A stretch of 64,000 bases of DNA. Source: Cordia subcordata (lineage: Eukaryota > Streptophyta > Magnoliopsida > Boraginales > Cordiaceae). Made by a program: the position numbers and the translations under genes. The DNA is taken from positions 15,873,001-15,937,000 of the forward strand of contig JAPTOF010000002.1 in assembly GCA_028554755.1 (NCBI GenBank). Direction: 5' to 3'. Within the stretch, counting starts at the first letter, position 1. Each line of letters starts with the position of its first letter. Shown here piece by piece: positions 11,740 through 24,101 of this stretch. The notes under the pieces were generated by a model that was not told where the DNA came from, made no database searches, and saw nothing but the letters and a program-made list of their open reading frames with translations.

Positions 11740-12479
11740 TACTTATTACCAACTTGGCTACTACACCCTTCCACACTGATGCAACTGTTCATCATCCTAT
11801 TGTACAATTGTTGCATCTTTCAATATAACCCTTCGTCCTTGGTGCGCAAAAATGAGCTTAAAAAAGGTACAACTCCTAAGCAAACCCTATCCTTTTCTCA
11901 CCCTCCCTTTTCTCTCTCCCTCTCTCTCTATCATTTGTCATTCTATCCCTGCTTGTATCACTAAAAGACGTCAACTCTTCGATCGTCACTCATCATTGAA
12001 GGCTTTGCAAACAACTAAGTTATGAAGTTTCTAACCTTTTCTCTTTTTCTTTTTCAGTTGCTTTGTCTTCTATTATGTTTAGCATATGATATCTATGCTA
12101 CTATTTTTGTCTTTTTTCCTATTTTCTAAATAGTTGCTTGTTGCATATTCCTTATCATTTTTATTTTTAGAGTCATCAAAGTGGCTTTTAGTTTATTTTT
12201 TAGTATGTATGAGTAAAATCATATATTTTTATATGATATTAATCGGCATGATTTTATTACAGTTTCTTAAATTTTTTTATGGTTTTCTATGTTACCCCTT
12301 GTGATTTCTTTCATGAAAGATATATCACGTTCTTTTGTGAATTTATTGTATATTCTCGCCACATATGCGAGTAAAATAGCATATTTTTCATGTATTAGAT
12401 CATGATATTTTTCAATATGATTTTCGACCATTAATTTTGTTTTATTTCATGGTCATTGAGGTTTAATTATTTATTACTA
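11740..12479. other. Non-coding stretch with a CT-rich tract
   Basis: No gene recognised. A CT-rich run at about 11895-11945 resembles a plant 5' leader or promoter tract and could belong to the decayed peptidase-like gene downstream. The rest is T-rich. Confidence 0.4.
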
Positions 12480-14250
12480 GGAGGAGGCACAATTCTAGTT
12501 CCAGTTCAAGCAAATCTGATGTGTGTAAATTCATGTTCAGTTCTTTTAATTTAATTATTTTAATTTTAAAACTTATCATATTTGTGTAATTGAGTTGTGT
12601 ACTCTTTTATGCATGTGCTTGAAATCTAATGTTAAATAACATGAACATGAAAGAGAGAAATAAAAGCCTAGATCTTGGAGGTTAAGGATGAAGTTAAAAG
12701 TGTAGTCTTTGTGTCGAGGGATTTTCTGTGTAAAGTGGACATTCCTGAATTTGCACAGAAATTATGTTGATGTTAATAGGGGAAAGAAGATGGTTTTAGG
12801 GAGAATGACATGAATGTTGATTATGATGCTGTTATCAATGCTTATGCACTCTCTAATGAGGATTGTGCTTCAGTTATGTCTCCTTCTTTCAATAAGAATA
12901 ATGTTGATCCCCCAAGAATTGCAAATGTTGTTATTTACTAGACATTTGTTTGCTACCAATGTTGGTGGTTATTCGGATGTTGTTATTAATGTTAGTAGTT
13001 CCACCACTAATATCTCTTCCACCACCCAAAATCATATTTCAATTGACTCTGCTGAGCATTTGATGGTGGATGATAATGTTTTTAAAGAATTTATTTTCAA
13101 TTTTCACAAGGATGCCAGGTTAGTTTAAGTTAAGTGCTTTTTTTTTTTAGTATAATTTTATTTTAATAATAATAATAATGATATCTTATTCCTAAATTTT
13201 CAGGGAAGTCCTTGTTGTAATGAATGGATATCACCTAATAAGGTAGCAGATGCATGATCTACTGCTTGAAGCGTTCATTTCCAACTACGTGAGTTTTGTT
13301 TTCTATTATTATATGTAGTTCATAGTTTGCAAAATACTTATCCTAATATGTTTTATAGATCATTGACTGCTATGTTTTTCAGCTAAGAAAGGATGCAATG
13401 AAAAAAGATCCGAAGATGCCGAAATGATATTTTCCCACTATTTGTTTGGCATGTGTTAAGACAAGTTCTATATGAATTATATTTGCTTTTCTATTGTCAT
13501 TCATTGATCATTCTTCATTAATAACTATTCTAAAATAAATTTACAGCAATACATTCTTGAAGAAATTGAAGAAAGCCAATTTCAGCTAAGAAGTTCTTCA
13601 AGTACTACTTTAACGAGTTTCATTTCACTGGCCACCTAATTGATTACAGAGAGATAGCCTCATTTTTTTAATTTATACTTTTTTATACTATTTTAATGGT
13701 TTTGTTTGAGATGTTATTAACTTATGTTTTCTTATATTAGTTGTTTGTATCATTCAATTTCCAAAATAAGCATTAGGTTTTGACAATGATTGACTTTGTC
13801 AATCAAGAAGTTTGTGTTTATGATACTACCTCCATGGCCTTAAACCAAGCAACCTATACTTGAAGATTTCAAATGACGAGTAATTATGCTTTTAACTAGC
13901 TAGCTTAGGTTCTTTTTTGTTTAATAAGTATTTTTAAGCACTTAGAAAAAAAATCAACTTTTGCAGCTGTTGTTTTTTGATGACGTGTTGCAAGCAACTG
14001 ATCATGGATTATGCCAATGCATGCAAAAGGTTTCCACTTATAAGATACAACATCCATCTCGGGTTCCTTTTCAAACTAGAATTCGGATTTAGGGGCATAT
14101 TTATGCCTCATGATGTCATGCCCTAGGAACAATATGCATTGGTTGAAGGCTAAAGGATCTGCAGAGATACGTTGCGATATTGCTTTCAAAGTTGTGGTGC
14201 CATTGAGGGAACTCTAAGAACCCTGTGCATTCTAGAAAGTCCTGTGATAA
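12480..14250 (+). pseudogene. Decayed gene with a C48 (Ulp1-like) cysteine peptidase pattern
   Basis: No single long frame exists, but exon-like pieces on the plus strand line up with the plant Ulp1/C48 family, SUMO-type peptidases often carried by transposons. An acidic upstream region (about 12810-13125) is followed by pieces reading REVLVVMNGYHL (about 13202), LRKDAMKKDPKMPK and FKYYFNEFHFTGH. A catalytic-His-like block follows at about 13741-13850: FVSFNFQNKH, a TAG at 13774-13776 where the conserved Trp after His is expected, then IDFVNQEVCVYD. Near 14085-14110 the position expected for the Gln/Cys part reads FGFRGIFM, so the catalytic Cys would be lost. Frameshifts lie between the pieces. 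The family call rests on the His-Trp/Asp spacing only and could be wrong. Confidence 0.4.
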
Positions 14251-14378
14251 TTGAATTTGTTTATTGTTGGTTGGTTTGTTAGTGTGTTTTGGACAAACTT
14301 ATTTATATGTTGGTCTAATTTGGTGCTGCATGCATGGACAACTTTTGTTTATTAATGATTTGGTTATGTATGAACGCT

Positions 14379-14425
14379 CAGCGAGGGAGCTAGGATTTTC
14401 AATAAAGGGTGCCGAAAAAGTATGT
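14379..14425. repeat. Left terminal inverted repeat of the ZMYM1-type hAT
   Basis: CAGCGAGGGAGCTAGGATTT and the following AAAGGGTGCCG match the usual plant hAT terminus CAGGGGCGGAGCCAGGA...AAGGGTG. It lies just beyond the 3' end of the transposase remnant read on the minus strand. A weaker inverted match, CAGACAGAGGCAGAACCA, lies at 26891-26874 and may be the other end. The 8 bp outside the two ends (14371-14378, 26892-26899) do not match. Confidence 0.65.
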
Positions 14426-14579
14426 GCACCAACTAATTGATTCAGTGCAAGTTTTCAATCTAAATAAAAAAAACTCACTTATAAAATAACAATAAACTAA
14501 AATAAGATATCATGTATCAATAAAAATTTATTATAAGTTTTCAAAATCATTAAATACAAATAAATCACATAAAGCACAA

Positions 14580-15251
14580 AAATCTAAAAATTATATTTTT
14601 ACATTGGGCGTCATTAATTGTGCTATGTGTGTTTTCATTCTTTCAAATTTATCAATGACTAATTCAGTGTCAATAATCTCAAAAATCTTTTTCTCAATGT
14701 AAAGAATAAGTGTACTAGCTAAAAAACAACTTCCATCTTATTACATAATCTTGTTTGTATAATCTTCATGGCTAAAATTCACGCTCTTTAGATGTAGTAA
14801 AAACTAGAAGAGTTAGAATAAGTCAAATCAAACAATCCAAAAGAGAATATGTTGCTAATTTTTCTACCCTTGCCATTACTTAATATAATTCTGCAAGATC
14901 TGAAACACGTTGAAAATTTGAATTTCGTCTCATATCGAATTCAAAATGCACCAATTCATATCTTATACGTGACTTTTCTTAACAAGTGAAGTCATTAAAA
15001 TAGTACTTTTATGCAAGCTTGCAGATGTCATCAATCTTGAATGATTTAAATTCATCTTTTAGATATAAACATGAGCTAAAAATAAGCAAGTCCATTGTAT
15101 TTTCATATAATCTATTGTTCATATTATATAGCAACGAATCAATAGTGCCAATGGATAAATTAATCTGATAATGATGCATTATTGAATTTTGTTCACCTTT
15201 TAGAGCTTGACCTTTACCAAACTGGCAGGGACCATTCGTGTTAGGAATTTC
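14580..15251 (-). pseudogene. hAT transposase (ZMYM1/TTF-finger type), C-terminal part
   Basis: Read on the minus strand this holds the hAT dimerisation region: RYELVHFEFDMRRN, LATYSLLDCLI, LVFTTSKERAFSAMKII and TRLCNKMEDVFLASTLILYIEKK. The RAFSAMK...RNKMED signature is typical of the plant 'zinc finger MYM-type 1-like' hAT transposases. There are stops and small indels. The piece ends at 15251, where Athila element A is inserted, and the rest of the protein resumes at 24102. The first ATTTC target copy occupies 15247-15251. Confidence 0.85.
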
Positions 15252-16662
15252 TGTTAAGTCTTAAATGTTCCTTAAATTCATAGTAATTTGTGCTTAATCT
15301 TTGGATTAAATGCTTCCTAATTGGTGATATTTTGTGTATTTTTGAGTATGTACGCTTGAAAGAGGTAAAGGAAGCAAAATATATGGACTTGATGAGCTTT
15401 TGGACACAAATTGAGCTATGAAGAAAGTGACGTGACTATTAGAGGTGCCTTCGCCATGAGCTGTGCATGAATTGCTGTTAACAGGACATCTAGGAGATAT
15501 TTTAGAAGATTTCTTGGGCAAAAATTATTGCTTAATGATGTAATTTAATTCTAGAAGGAAGGGATTTATCTTGGAAGAAGTTTATTTTGGTTAGGACATT
15601 TTTACGAGACTTACTTATCTTTTAGGTTAGCAATAAAGAGTTACCATATTAGTTACGAACTCTTAGGGTTATATTATTCTCTAATTCCTCCACAGGGATT
15701 ATTCTAATATTTAGACTTTATTTTTCAGCAATATTATTTTTCTCTTAAGCGCCTTAAATACTATATGGATTGCTAAACTTTTTCATCTAGACAAGGATTA
15801 GTTCAAGTTTGTGGTTCTACATAATCCGTGAGATCTAATTGATTCTCTCCTCTCGTTTATTTTCGGCATTTATATGTTTTCTACTTTAAGAATTAATACT
15901 ATTCTGTGATTGTTTAATTTGGCTCTAATTGTTTAATTGCTAGGTAGTAGGTAGCCAATTAGAGAAATTAGATTTTTGTCTAATAATGTAAAAATAGTGG
16001 TGAACTGGTTTTCTGGGAAAACATATAATCTAACTTAACAATTGCTGAGTGAGAATCGACTTTTAGAATCAGGTCCTTCTAGAGCTATAGTGCTACCTTT
16101 AGATTGACCTTACACGCATCTTTGAGGGTTGGATCGTCTAATAAGTAAGAGTAGTAACTGGAGAGACAACGTAGAGTTCTTGAATCGTTACCATCACTGA
16201 AAGAAAGGATTAGGTTATTAGGCCATGTCAATGACCATAATTGGTTTACCAAAAAGAACAAGAGTCATTCTTGCATCTAGGATTGGATTTGTAGGCCTAA
16301 ACCAGAATTATACCCAAGGCTAGGTTCTAAAATCATTGAATCTCCTTAATTGTCATTTTTCTGATTTTTATTTGCATTTTTAGTATTAATTTCGTAGGCT
16401 ATTAGTTTATTGCTTGTTTGTTTTATGCTAACGTGACCCTAGGGCATGACCTCATCTAAGGAGACTATCGTTTTATTCCAGATTTATATTTTTTTTAGTT
16501 TTATTGCACTACTCCCCCTTTCCTTTGTAATTCATTTGTTCGACAAATTTGGCATAAAATATAATTGTTGCTTGGTCTCTGTGGGTTTGACCTGTCTCAT
16601 CGCTTGCACAAAATCGTAAGGTAAGAATTGGAATTTATTTTTAGTAGTTTTGATGCATACCA
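15252..16662 (+). repeat. 5' LTR of Athila-like element A
   Basis: 1411 bp from TGTTAAGTCTTAAATG to GATGCATACCA. The ends were fixed by comparison with the 3' LTR and by the target duplication. Confidence 0.92.
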
Positions 16663-16667
16663 AAATT

Positions 16668-16685
16668 TTGGCACCGTTGCTAGGG
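16668..16685 (+). promoter_or_regulatory. Primer binding site of element A
   Basis: TTGGCACCGTTGCTAGGG shortly after the LTR resembles the TGGCGCCGTTGCCGGGGA site common in Athila-type elements (described as tRNA-Asp primed), with a few changes. Confidence 0.7.
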
Positions 16686-16715
16686 TTTGGTGCTAACTTT
16701 TTTTTTTTTCTTTTT

Positions 16716-17560
16716 ATGACCAAATTTGAACGTATAAGTGAATTGCTATTTGATCCAAAGATCACAAAGCCACGAAAAGATTGAGGGAAAAAAAAAGCAA
16801 AAGCTCAAAAAAAGCAAGATTGACAAGTCTGTACATCACAAATTCAATCAAGCAAGTCCAGAAGCAAAGAAGAGATGAAGAAAACAATCAAACATTGCGA
16901 GAACTAGTTACTACCCTTGAACCAGTAGCTTTTTGCATCCACATACCGGACACTTAATGCGAATTTTGAGCTAAAATTGGCCCTAATTCACCTTTGCCCA
17001 CTTTTCAGGGATTGGAGAGTGAGAACCCACATAAACAGTTGAAGGAGTTCAATATTGTTTGTTCAAGTATGAAGCCTCATGGAGCGACCAAGGAACAAAT
17101 CAAACTAAGAGCATTCCCTTTCTCTTCGGTGGGCACAGCAAAGGATTGGCTTTTCTACCTACCATTTGGTTCTATCACCACTTTGGATAAGATAGCGAGA
17201 GCTTTTCTAGATAAGTTTTTCCTTGCCTCAAGAGTTGCCGTGATAAGAAAGAAAATATGTGCTATCAAGCAAAAGATTTTGAGTCACTTTATGATTATTG
17301 GGAAAGGTTTAAGAGACTATGTGCGAATTGCCCTTAATATGGAGTTTCTAAACAATCTTTGATTCAATACTTTTATGAGGTTTGTTACCCATAGAACGAA
17401 GGATGATGGATGCAAGTAGAGGAGTGATCATGAATAAAGCACCGGCAGCTGGTAGAGACCTTATCTCCATCATGGCCACTAATTCCCAACAATTTGGGAA
17501 TAGACAAGAACCTTCAAGAAGGGTAAATGGGTAAACGCCTCATCTCTTGAATAAAAAATC
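16716..17560 (+). pseudogene. Athila-type gag, broken
   Basis: A possible start is ATG 16716 (MTKFERISELLF). The best conserved part is open from 16994 to 17362: FQGLESENPHKQLKEF, QIKLRAFPFSS, AKDWLFYLP, GSITTLDKIARAFLDKFF, matching the Retrotrans_gag capsid domain of Athila elements. The homology then continues in other frames (about 17365-17560, GLLPMD-like and NLIANMA-like pieces) with several stops and frameshifts. Confidence 0.85.
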
Positions 17561-18429
17561 ACTCAAATTAACCTCTTTGGTGTAGAGTTTAGTTTCAAGT
17601 GGAGTTCCCAAAGCTTGTGGAAATTGTTCAATGGTTGGCCGGTCTAAGAACATGTGCCCAATGCGTCAAGAAGAAAATTCAGAGCAAGCTAATGCCATAG
17701 GAGGATTTCTAGGTTTCCCACAAAGGAGATATGACCCATATTCAAATACATATAATTTGGGTTAGAGTGACTGTCCGAACTTGAGTTATGGAGCAAGGCC
17801 ACCTAATCCACCTCAATTCCAACTGCAACCATCACCACCACTACCACCGCAATGACCACCTTCTAATTTAGGTAATTCTCTTGAGGACATTGTTAAATCC
17901 TTGCTCTTAGCACTCAACAATTTCAATAGGAAACAAGGGTGAGTATCAAGAACTTCGAGAACCAAGTAGTTCAATTAGTGACCTTTATTAGTCGGTTGGA
18001 GTCCCGAGATAAGCTTTCCTTTCAAACCTAGTTCATTCGATGCAAAGTGCATGCGCAATCACCTTGCAGAGTGCAAAAGAGTTGCTGGACAGTCCATTTT
18101 AGGCTGGGCGTGACCACTCCTAAGGGACAGGTGCTGAAACAGAAGCTAAACAGGAAAAAGAAACTACTATCCTAAAGAAAATAAAGATGACCAGAGATGA
18201 AATTGAAGAGAGAAAGGGCCAAGAACTGATGGTGAAATCCAAAAAAAAAAAAAGGAGAAGTAGATTTTGATGTCTTTTGCAAGGTAGAAATCACTATTCC
18301 TTTACTTGAAGCGATTAAGCAAGTCCCCCGTTATGCTAAATTCCTTAAAGAATTGTGTGCAAATAAGAAGAGGCTTGTTGGTAATGAAAAATAAGTGTGG
18401 GGAAAATGTTTCTACCACGCTCAAAAGAA

Positions 18430-18960
18430 AATAGCCACCAAAGTGCAATGATCCATGTATGTTTGCTATCTCTTGTGAAATAGGTACTTTAGGCATAAAA
18501 AGGACTATGTGTGATCTAGGAGCACCAATAAATGTCATGCCTAAATCCATTTACTCCGCCTTGAATGTAGGACCTTTAAAAGAAACTAGCATAGTTATTC
18601 AATTGGATGATAAGTCCACGGTTTATCCTAAAGAAGTTTTCGAAGATGTCTTAGTGAAAGTCAATAATTTGGTCTTTCTTGCTGATTTTTATGTTCTTGA
18701 CATGGAAGAAGATTCTTCTTCCAATTCCTCTGAGCTCTTATTATGTAGACCTTTCCTTAGCATAGCTGGACAAAAATTGATGTGTATGATGGCATTGTCA
18801 CTATAGAGTTTGATGGAGATATAGTTAAATTTATTGTCTAAAATGACATGAAAAATCCTAGTAAAGTATCTTGTGTTTTTGCTTTAGAAACAATTGATCA
18901 TAACAAGCTAAGTGTTACCTTTTATGAAAGTCCTTCTCTTGAAAAGTTGAAAGAATCTAA
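18430..18960 (+). pseudogene. Retropepsin domain of element A
   Basis: The open part 18459-18806 has the retropepsin active-site pattern CDLGAPINVMPKSIY, followed by LKETSIVIQLDDKS and ADFYVLDMEED. The end motif LLCRPFLS corresponds to the flap/ILGRPFL region of Athila protease. The domain continues beyond 18806 after a frame change. No RT sequence follows. Confidence 0.85.
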
Positions 18961-19109
18961 TAAGACTTTTACAAGTAACACTAACTCGTAGGAACCAATT
19001 GTCATGTGGGGAAATAAGAATAAGCCAATTGGAGAAATTCAGAGCCAATCAAATTCACCTATGGTGGATAAGAGAGGTGAACATAGAAAGTTAAAGTCCT
19101 AAGAGTTGG

Positions 19110-19395
19110 AGAGGAAGAAAAAAGAATGCTCATGAGAAAGCAAAAATTCGCAAGTACCAGAAAAAAGGCTTGCACGAAAAAGTTATTGTTGGGAAACAAT
19201 TTTTAGTTGGACAGAAAGTTTTGTATCATCATTCTGGTTTTAAATTGTTTCCTGATGATCCACGGACCAGATGGGTGGGACTTTTTGTTATTACTAAATT
19301 GTTCTTTGTGGTGGTGGTTGAAGTAAAGAGCTTGAGTAGTGACTGAATCTTCAAGGTTGACGATCGTTGTTTGAAACCAGTAAAGAAATTGAGCT
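19110..19395 (+). pseudogene. Integrase C-terminal tail of element A
   Basis: In shifting frames: KGLHEKVIVGKQFLVGQKVL, FKLFPDDPRTRWVG and LSSD..FKVDDRCLKP. This is the chromodomain-like end of an Athila integrase (usual pattern GQ.VLL..S..K.FPGKL.SRW.GPF). It lies about 150 bp after the protease remnant, so the whole RT, RNase H and integrase catalytic region has been lost. An (AG)n tract at about 19421-19441 follows. Confidence 0.8.
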
Positions 19396-19399
19396 GGAA

Positions 19400-22300
19400 A
19401 AGCCTCTAGATAAAGCCTAAAAAGAGAGAGAGAGAGAGAGAGGCTACATCAAGCCTATGATGTTAAACAAGAGTGCTTATGAGAGGCAATCCATGGTTTT
19501 ATAAGTGTTTGATTTTTTATTTCTATTTTCTTGATTTTTTTGAATTTTAGTGATTTTTTTTTCTAAATTTTTAGGAATTTCTCTTGTATTTTTGTTTTAT
19601 TTTTATTTTTATCATTTTTGGTCTTCTTCTACCTTGAAGAACCGTCATGAAGTGCTTTAATGATATTTTGGATGTTGTGTTTGTAGGAAAAGTTCATTAC
19701 AAGGTGTTGGAGAAACAAACAGTAAGTTTTGAGAAGAAATTGGGGTGGCATGAGCTAGGGCGTGCCTACACCCAAGGAATTGGGGCTTTTCTGATGTCAT
19801 ATAAGCAGACAAAAGCCTAGGGTTTTCATAACTCTAAATTGGTCCCTTCGTCTTCTCTCAAAAACTCCATCACACCCACCACTATCTTCCACTATAACCA
19901 CCACTCCAAACACCAAACCTACAACAAATCATCAACACCCACCTCACAAAACACCATGGGGAAGAAAATATTAGGCAAGAACACCAGCAAAATCAAACCC
20001 AAAAGCTAAGAGAAGAAGCAAATTACACCTACCCACTAAACCCACCACTTCAAATCACTATTAACAACACCTCAAAAGCTTCAATTATCCCCAAAATCAC
20101 AAAATCCATTTGCAAACAACACTATAACCAAGAAAGCAAGAGCTCACAAACCTTCAAAAGCATTCCAAAGGCCAAGAGGACATGAAGGAAATCACACCCA
20201 ACTTTATTTTTCAAATTCTGGCAACAAAAGAGATATTCCAAAATCTCTTCTCAATCTATTCCTTCTTGTAAGTTTTTACATGTTGAGAATTTGGAGATTT
20301 TGTGTTTCAAGAATGTAGTTGATCGATTTTGTAACAATTTTAGTTGGATTTCTTACTTGGGGGTGTATGTCATGCTTATTACGAATTATATTGAGAATTT
20401 TATGCTAAAATTAGGCATAATTAACTTGGAAAATACATTTTTAACACCCTGAGAAGATTTGTTTTCAAATATTTGGGTATTATGTTGGCCTATAAGTCAT
20501 TGAGGTTAGATGAATAATGTGTTGGATGAATACTAGCATAGCTTTCGGGTTATTTTTTAGATGAAATATTGAATTGCTTGCAAGATTGGGTTTAATTCGA
20601 AAGGGGAGAAAGATGTGTTTCTTTATGTAGATGGAAGCTCAAAAATTGATGACATTTATTGGGTTTCATGGCCTGACTTAGCCATATAACACATCATATT
20701 CCTCCTCTACATCACTCAGGGAAGTCCTCTTTATTTCTTTTATTTCTTTACTTTATTTCTTTTTCTCTTTGTTTTTCATTCTATTCTTACACATTGAGGA
20801 CAATGTGCATGACAAGTGTCGGTAAAGTGTACGCTTTGCTTTGTGTTTTTAGTTTACTTGTGTGTTATTTATGTTAGTCACTAGAGTCATGCAAAGTGAA
20901 GATTAACTCTTAGTCTTTGGTTAATATGTTAACTAGTTTCTTTGAGTCAAGTATTTTAGTTTTCATAACAGAATAAAAAGGAGAAAATCAGGAAAAAAAA
21001 GGAAAAAAAAAACTTTTTAGAGTCTATGAGTGTTTTGTGTTTTAATTGTGTGTCTTGAGTCCTTGTGTGCTTGGCTGAGTCGGTATAACCTATTTCTTAT
21101 CATCAAAAGTGCCTTTATACTCTCAAAACTTTCAAAATAAATGTCTTAACACTTCTCTTTGGAAATTCAATGTCCCCATGCTCAACAATGCCTCAATTCA
21201 TTCTAATAGCAAAATGGTTAATTGGTCTTTTGATAGTTACTTTTGAGCACGTAAGTGCTTGATTCTTGCTTTAATTCATAATTTGGGCTTAAAGTTGCAT
21301 ATGCTTAATTTGGAAGCCGATGTTTGGTTTGATGTTTGATGGGTGCTTGCCTTGATTTTTTTACGATAGTATTATGGAAAAAAGAATTAGTGCCTTAGAT
21401 TGAGGATGCCGGGTTTGAAAATTTATCTCTTGTTATGATATGGATGAATGTTGAATAAAGTTAAGTTTTGATTCTCCTGGCACCCTACGGACATGTGCCA
21501 ATGGTGACGAGGTTTCAAGCCTTGGTATTTCAGGCAAGTATGGTACGCAAGGGGCGACGACCAAAATAACCAAAAGGTCTAAAAGCCTGGTAAGCTAAGC
21601 TTCCATGAGTGGCAAGGATTATTGATCAAAAAACCCACAACACGGGATACCTCAAAAGCCAGGTGGAACTGAGTACTAGCAAAAAGAGATTCTTACTTTA
21701 GAAGGTCACCCAAAAATGGGCCTGTGAATGAGCTAAATTGTGATATAAGTTGAAATTTAATGAATGAATTGAGTGAATTGATTTCCCAACTACTTGAGAC
21801 TTGGCACTAACTTGGTTTTGTTAAGGAAAATTGCAGATCTTGGCAAGTACTTTTGATTTCTCTTCCATGCATTGGTATAATATACTTGGGCAATAATCTT
21901 GTGTGCATTTAATTTGGTGCAAGGTTCTTCTACTTGGTGTTTGGGGTGCTATTGGACGTATTTAATGCTTGTATGGGCCATTGTTTTGTCTTGCTAGATA
22001 CCATCTTGCTTTAGTTTCTTTCTTTGGTTAAATTGAGCTGTGATGGATGGATTTTTGAAGGAGTTGTCATAGAATTGTGGGAAATATAGAAGTTTGGGAG
22101 TATGCTTGGTGTTATGGAGAATTGACGGAGTCAAAATTGATTTGGTTTCTTATTTGTTAATTGGAGGATTGTTTTGAATTTGATGTATATGACACGTACT
22201 CGAAGTTGTTAGACATTTGTTCTTGTTACTAATTGATGAATGATAAAGAAAAGTTATGACTTGAGCATGTTTCTTGATGTTGGCTGCTCTTGTTTTTTAA

Positions 22301-22510
22301 AGAGCAAAAGCAAGGTAAAAGCTTTAACTTTTATGCTTGAAAGTTTATGCTTGTGTGGTTGTTAGGTAGCATACATGCATTGTTTCAATCTTTCAATCAT
22401 AGTTGCTTGTGTGTTGTGCTAGAACTTGAATGTGAGCTTTTGAAGAAAGTGTGTTGTCAGCTTTTAAACTTTTGGATCGGTTTCATGCTTGAGGGCAAGC
22501 ATAGTCCAAG
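19400..22510 (+). other. Long non-coding 3' region of element A
   Basis: About 3.1 kb between the integrase tail and the polypurine tract. An ATG at 19956 (MGKKILGKNTSKIK) after a leader-like stretch sits where Athila elements carry their extra (env-like) frame, but it is closed by stops within 20 codons and shows no recognisable domain. The rest is T-rich and closed in all frames. Confidence 0.55.
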
Positions 22511-22522
22511 TGTGGGGGAATT
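22511..22522 (+). promoter_or_regulatory. Polypurine tract of element A
   Basis: TGTGGGGGAATT directly before the TG of the 3' LTR. Confidence 0.75.
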
Positions 22523-23868
22523 TGTTAAGTCTTAGATGTTCCTTAAATTCATAGTAATTTGTGTTTAATCTTTGGATTGAAATGCTTTCTAATTAGTGAT
22601 ATTTTGTATGTTTTTGCATATTTACCCTTGAAAGATGTAGAGGAAGCAAAATATATGGACTTAGTGTGCTTTTGGAAACCAATTGAGCTATGAAGGAAGT
22701 GACGTGGCCATTAGACGTGCCCTTTCCATGAGCTATACGAGAATTGGTGTCAACAAGACGTCTAGAAGATATTTTGAAAGATTTCTTGGGCAAAAATTAT
22801 TACTTAATGATATAATTTAATTCTATAAGGAAAGGATTTATTTTGGAAAAAGTTTATTTTGGTTAGGACATATTTTTATGAGACTTACCTTATCTTTTAG
22901 GTTAGCAATAAAGAGTTACCAAATTAGTTAGGAACTCTTAGGGTTATATTATTCTCTAGTGCATCCACAAGGATTATTCTAATATTCATAGTTTATTTTT
23001 TAGGAATATTATTTTTCTCTTAAGCTTCTTAAACAGTGTATGGATTGCTAAACTTCTTCTTGTAGCCAGGGATTAATTCAAGTTTATGGTTCTACATAAT
23101 CCGTGAGATCTAACTGATTCTCTCCTCTCATTTATTTTCCGTATTTATATGTTTTATAATTTAAGAATTAATGCTATTCTGTGATTGTTCAATTTGGCAC
23201 CGATTGTTCAATTACTAGGTAATAGGGAGCAAATTAGAGAAATTAGATTTTTGTCTAATTAATCTAAAAATAGTGGTGAACCGATTTGTCAGAAAAACAT
23301 ATAATTTAAGTGAGCTATTGCCATGAGAGAATCGACTTTTAGAATAAGGTCGTTCTAGAGCTATAGTGCTACCTTTAGATAAACCCTGTAGGCATCTCTG
23401 AGGGTTGGACTGTCTAGGGGTAGCAATTGGAGAGAGAGTGTGGAGTTCTTGAACCGTTACCTATGCTAAAAGGAAGGATTAGGTTGTTAGGTCTGCGGAC
23501 GACCATAACTGGTTTATCGAAAAGAATGAGAGTCATTCTTGCATTTAGGATCGGATTTGTAGTCCTAAACGAGAATTATACCCTAAGCTAGTTTCTAAAA
23601 TCATTGAATCTCCCTAATTGTCATTTCTCTGATTTTATTAGTGTTTTCAATAGTATTAATTTCGTAGGTCATTAGTTTATTGCCTGTTTATTTTCTGCTA
23701 ACGTAGCCCTTGGGCGTGACCTCATCTAAGGAGACTATCATTTTCTCCATATATATATATATATGTATGTATATACATATTTCGTAGGTCATTAGTTTAG
23801 TGCTTGCTTATTTTTTGCTAACGTAGCCCTTGGGCATGACCTCGTCTAAGGAGACTATCATTTTCTCC

Positions 23869-23931
<63 letters not shown>

Positions 23932-24096
23932 TTCTATTGCATTATACCCCCCATTCCTTTGTAATTCATTTGTTTGACAAATTTGGCATAAAATATAATT
24001 GTTGCATGGTCTCTGTGGGTTTGACCTGACTCATCACTTTCACAAAATCGTATGGTAAGAGTTGGAATTTATTTTTGGTGGTTTCAACGCACATCA
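22523..24096 (+). repeat. 3' LTR of element A, enlarged by a duplication and AT repeats
   Basis: 1574 bp, TGTTAAGTCTTAGATG to CGCACATCA. It is 163 bp longer than the 5' LTR because a ~120-bp block is present twice (23661-23780 and 23781-~23900), each ending in an (AT)n tract; the second tract runs to about 23928. Confidence 0.92.
23868..23928. repeat. (AT)n microsatellite
   Basis: About 30 nearly uninterrupted AT units inside the 3' LTR of element A. Confidence 0.95.
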
Positions 24097-24101
24097 ATTT
24101 C

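Larger units (their letters stand above)
15252..24096 (+). mobile_element. Athila-like Ty3/gypsy element A, internally deleted, inside the hAT transposase
   Basis: An 8845-bp element with LTRs of 1411 and 1574 bp, a 5-bp duplication ATTTC (15247-15251 and 24097-24101), a primer-binding-like site just after the 5' LTR and a purine tract (GTGGGGGAATT) before the 3' LTR. Gag and protease are recognisable. RT, RNase H and the integrase core are absent: the protease region is followed directly by an integrase C-terminal tail. LTR divergence over the first 300 bp is roughly 11%, so it is clearly older than the copia insertion. Confidence 0.95.
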
